Below, piece by piece: positions 62,186 to 64,000 of a stretch of DNA of 64,000 nucleotides. The stretch comes from Streptomyces sp. RerS4. Its GTDB lineage: Bacteria; Actinomycetota; Actinomycetes; Streptomycetales; Streptomycetaceae. The translations under genes were made by a program, and so were the position numbers. Each line of letters begins with the position of its first letter. The stretch's first letter is position 1. Under the pieces are notes generated by a model that saw only the letters and a program-made list of their open reading frames with translations, did no database searches and had not been told where the DNA came from. The stretch is taken from positions 4,946,501 through 5,010,500 of the forward strand of contig NZ_CP097322.1 in the NCBI RefSeq assembly GCF_023515955.1, read 5' to 3'.

Positions 62186-63301
62186 TTACTTCTGCCGCTT
62201 GTAGAACGGCAGGGCCACGACCTCGTACGGCTCATGCGTACCGCGAATGTCGACGCCGACGCCGGAGGTGCCGGGCGCGGCGTACGCCGCGTCGACGTAC
62301 GCCATCGCGATCGGCTTGCCCAGCGTCGGGGACGGGGCGCCCGAGGTGACCTCGCCGATGACCCGCCCCTCGGCGACGACCGGGAAACCGGCGCGCGGGA
62401 CGCGGCGGCCCTCGGCGACCAGACCGACCAGCTTGCGCGGCGGGTTCGTCGCGGCGCGCTCGGCGGCGGCCTCCAGGGCGGCGCGACCGACGAAGTCGCC
62501 CTCCTTCTCGAACTTCACGACCCGACCCAGACCCGCGTCGAACGGGGTCAGGGAGGTGGTCAGCTCGTGCCCGTACAGCGGCATGCCCGCCTCCAGGCGC
62601 AGCGTGTCGCGGCAGGACAGCCCGCACGGGACCAGCCCGACGCCCTCGCCGGCCTTGGTCAGCGCCTGCCACAGTTCCACGGCGTGCTCGGGGGCCACGA
62701 ACAGCTCGAAGCCGTCCTCGCCGGTGTAGCCCGTACGGGCGATCAGCGCGGGCACGCCCGCGACGGTGCCCGGCAGGCCCGCGTAGTACTTGAGGCCGTC
62801 CAGGTCGGCGTCGGTGAGCGAGGCCAGGATGCCGGGGGACTCGGGGCCCTGAACGGCGATCAGCGCGTACGCTTCGCGGTCGTCGCGGACCTCGGCGTCG
62901 AAGCCGGCGGCGCGCTCGGTCAGCGCGTCCAGCACGACCTGGGCGTTGGAGGCGTTGGCGACGACCATGAACTCCGTCTCGCCGAGGCGGTAGACGATCA
63001 GGTCGTCCAGGATGCCGCCGTCCTCCACACAGATGTGCGTGTAGCGGGCGCGGCCGACGCCGACGGTCGAGATGTTGCCGACGAGGGCGTAGTCGAGGGC
63101 CTTGACGGCCTCCGGGCCGGTCAGGGTGATCTCGCCCATGTGGGAGAGGTCGAAGAGACCGGCCTTGGTGCGTACCGCGGTGTGCTCCTCGCGCTCACTG
63201 GCGTAGCGCAGCGGCATGTCCCAGCCCGCGAAGTCGGTCATGGTCGCACCGAGCGAGCGGTGCAGCGCGTCGAGCGCGGTCAGACGGGGGGCAGTGCTCA
63301 T
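62186..63301 (-). CDS. gcvT: aminomethyltransferase (glycine cleavage T protein)
   Basis: Folate-dependent T protein of 371 residues that releases ammonia and passes the methylene unit to tetrahydrofolate. Family segments: MTDFAGWDMPLRYASEREEH, GLFDLSHMGEITLTGPEA, ALIARTGYTGEDGFELF and SCRDTLRLEAGMPLYGHEL, with the catalytic Asp in the last. ATG 63301 starts the conserved N-terminus; longer frames run into the riboswitch. First gene of a gcvT-gcvH-glyA unit. Confidence 0.97.
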   Translation of the reverse strand: MSTAPRLTALDALHRSLGATMTDFAGWDMPLRYASEREEHTAVRTKAGLFDLSHMGEITLTGPEAVKALDYALVGNISTVGVGRARYTHICVEDGGILDDLIVYRLGETEFMVVANASNAQVVLDALTERAAGFDAEVRDDREAYALIAVQGPESPGILASLTDADLDGLKYYAGLPGTVAGVPALIARTGYTGEDGFELFVAPEHAVELWQALTKAGEGVGLVPCGLSCRDTLRLEAGMPLYGHELTTSLTPFDAGLGRVVKFEKEGDFVGRAALEAAAERAATNPPRKLVGLVAEGRRVPRAGFPVVAEGRVIGEVTSGAPSPTLGKPIAMAYVDAAYAAPGTSGVGVDIRGTHEPYEVVALPFYKRQK

Positions 63302-63345
63302 GGGTGTGGCTCCCGGGTCCCAGGGCATGACATGACGAGGACGAT

Positions 63346-63587
63346 CCTCCCCATCTGTCATCGGAACCTGAGAGGTTCGCCGAGAGTCACCGCGGGGACG
63401 CGGTGCGCCGTCGACTTGCACCTTGGGTGGAGCGCGCGCCGGTGACCGTCGGGGGACGGACCCGTCGCGGCTCGCTTTTCAGATCTGCCTCATCCACGCG
63501 GTACGGGGCCTGAGAGATTCAAGGGAGGTACTTGCTCCTTCGGCGCCCGGACACGGCCTCGCGGCCTGCCGGGACTCTCCCGCGCGG
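63346..63587 (-). ncRNA. tandem glycine riboswitch
   Basis: On the minus strand the gcvT leader has the glycine aptamer pattern twice. The 5' aptamer has GGGAGAGTCCCGGCAGG, CGCCGAAGGAGCAA and GAATCTCTCAGGCC, then GATGAGGCAGATCTGAAAA. The 3' aptamer includes GGTGCAAGTCGACGGCGCAC and CTCTCGGCGAACCTCTCAGG and ends GATGACAGATGGGG. Glycine binding normally turns on gcv expression. The edges are approximate. Confidence 0.9.
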
Positions 63588-63765
63588 ATTCAAGCGGCCG
63601 GTATGCAGTTGGTGTCCAGATGGCGCACATCATTGCACGGGTCGCCCGGGAGTGGGCGGTGGGGCCCGCGAGAACGTACGACCGGAACCGGCGCCGCCGG
63701 ATTACCGTCTCTTTACACTCAGTGGGCATGGGGCCGTCACGGCCCGTTTTCGGGGGGAGAGCACT
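63588..63765. promoter_or_regulatory. divergent promoter region of gcvT and the ATPase gene
   Basis: This region lies between the riboswitch and the next gene. A lower-GC stretch at 63700-63755 precedes the P-loop ATPase start and likely includes its promoter. No single -10/-35 pair is convincing. Confidence 0.4.
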
Positions 63766-64000
63766 GTGCGGAGATTCGGAGTGGTGACGACGACGGGCAC
63801 CGTGAACGCGGTCCCCACCCAGCGGGGCGCGCAGCCCCTGGCGGTGGGACCCGTCCGTGACCTGCGGGGTACGACGGCCCGCGGGCCGCACAGGCTGCGC
63901 TTCCCCGCCGGGGACATCGTGGTGGTCTCGGGCCTGCCGGGGGGCGGCAAGAGCACCCTGATCAAGCGGGCCGCCGAGGGCGGCGGGATCGACTCCCAGG
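63766..64000 (+). CDS. P-loop ATP-binding protein, 3' part outside window
   Basis: The 78 visible N-terminal codons start at GTG 63766, chosen for the GGGGGAGAG site six bases upstream; GTG 63781 and 63784 are alternatives in frame. After a variable N-terminus, the sequence LRFPAGDIVVVSGLPGGGKS ends in a complete Walker A motif, then TLIKRAAEG. This resembles AAA/zeta-toxin-like nucleotide kinases of actinobacteria. The rest lies beyond the window, so substrate and role cannot be assigned. Confidence 0.75.
   Translation, partial: MRRFGVVTTTGTVNAVPTQRGAQPLAVGPVRDLRGTTARGPHRLRFPAGDIVVVSGLPGGGKSTLIKRAAEGGGIDSQ

Overview
The window is a very GC-rich actinobacterial chromosome segment that reads as a Streptomyces core region. 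The evidence is third-position GC bias, frequent GTG starts, GTGA/ATGA stop-start overlaps, an SsgA-like sporulation protein, the GlgE trehalose-to-glucan pathway, and the gene order ackA-pta-pfkA ... glgB-mak-treS-glgE-glgP ... glgX ... sdaA-glyA-gcvH-gcvT. From memory, not checked here, this order follows the Streptomyces coelicolor chromosome with accessory blocks inserted.

Layout. 1-4.2 kb: acetate kinase (cut by the window edge), phosphotransacetylase and divergent phosphofructokinase. 4.2-6 kb: an XRE regulator, and a MerR regulator followed by thioredoxin. 6-18.2 kb: GlgE-pathway alpha-glucan metabolism (glgB, mak, treS, glgE, glgP), with a GNAT acetyltransferase and an apparently frameshifted gene between glgE and glgP. 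18.5-21.4 kb: an Asp/His-rich secreted protein and a secreted M4 metalloprotease. 21.8-38.1 kb: an exopolysaccharide locus with an initiating sugar-phosphate transferase, GDP-fucose-type sugar genes (fcl, gmd), two glycosyltransferases, a WcaF-like acetyltransferase, Wzy-, Wzx- and Wzz-like proteins, a cytidylyltransferase/CDP-alcohol transferase pair, and a large secreted propeller-FN3-LamG-DNRLRE protein. 38.2-46.8 kb: glgX, then three L,D-transpeptidases around a secreted choice-of-anchor A protein with four SpaA/Cna-B-like repeats. 46.9-50.8 kb: an enoyl-CoA hydratase, an anti-sigma-like ATPase, a frame-disrupted polysaccharide deacetylase and a YVTN beta-propeller lipoprotein.

50.9-52.9 kb holds the most distinctive element: a cyclodipeptide synthase of the NYH class overlapping a cytochrome P450 that closely resembles mycobacterial CYP121. 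This is a minimal two-gene pathway from aminoacyl-tRNAs to an oxidised cyclic dipeptide. 53.1-58.6 kb: an EF-hand protein, a PadR regulator, a cobalt ECF transporter (cbiMNQO) under a cobalamin riboswitch, an AMIN-like secreted protein, an SsgA-like protein and a small secreted Gly/Asn-rich protein. 58.8-63.3 kb: serine/glycine one-carbon metabolism (sdaA, glyA, gcvH, gcvT) with a glycine riboswitch ahead of gcvT. The window ends inside a P-loop ATPase gene.

No rRNA, tRNA, CRISPR array, transposase or phage module was recognised. Two genes (about 14.6-15.5 kb and 48.8-49.6 kb) each need a one-base shift in the same direction inside G/C-rich runs. Sequencing error or real decay could explain both. 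Several short perfect tandem repeats lie at gene borders.
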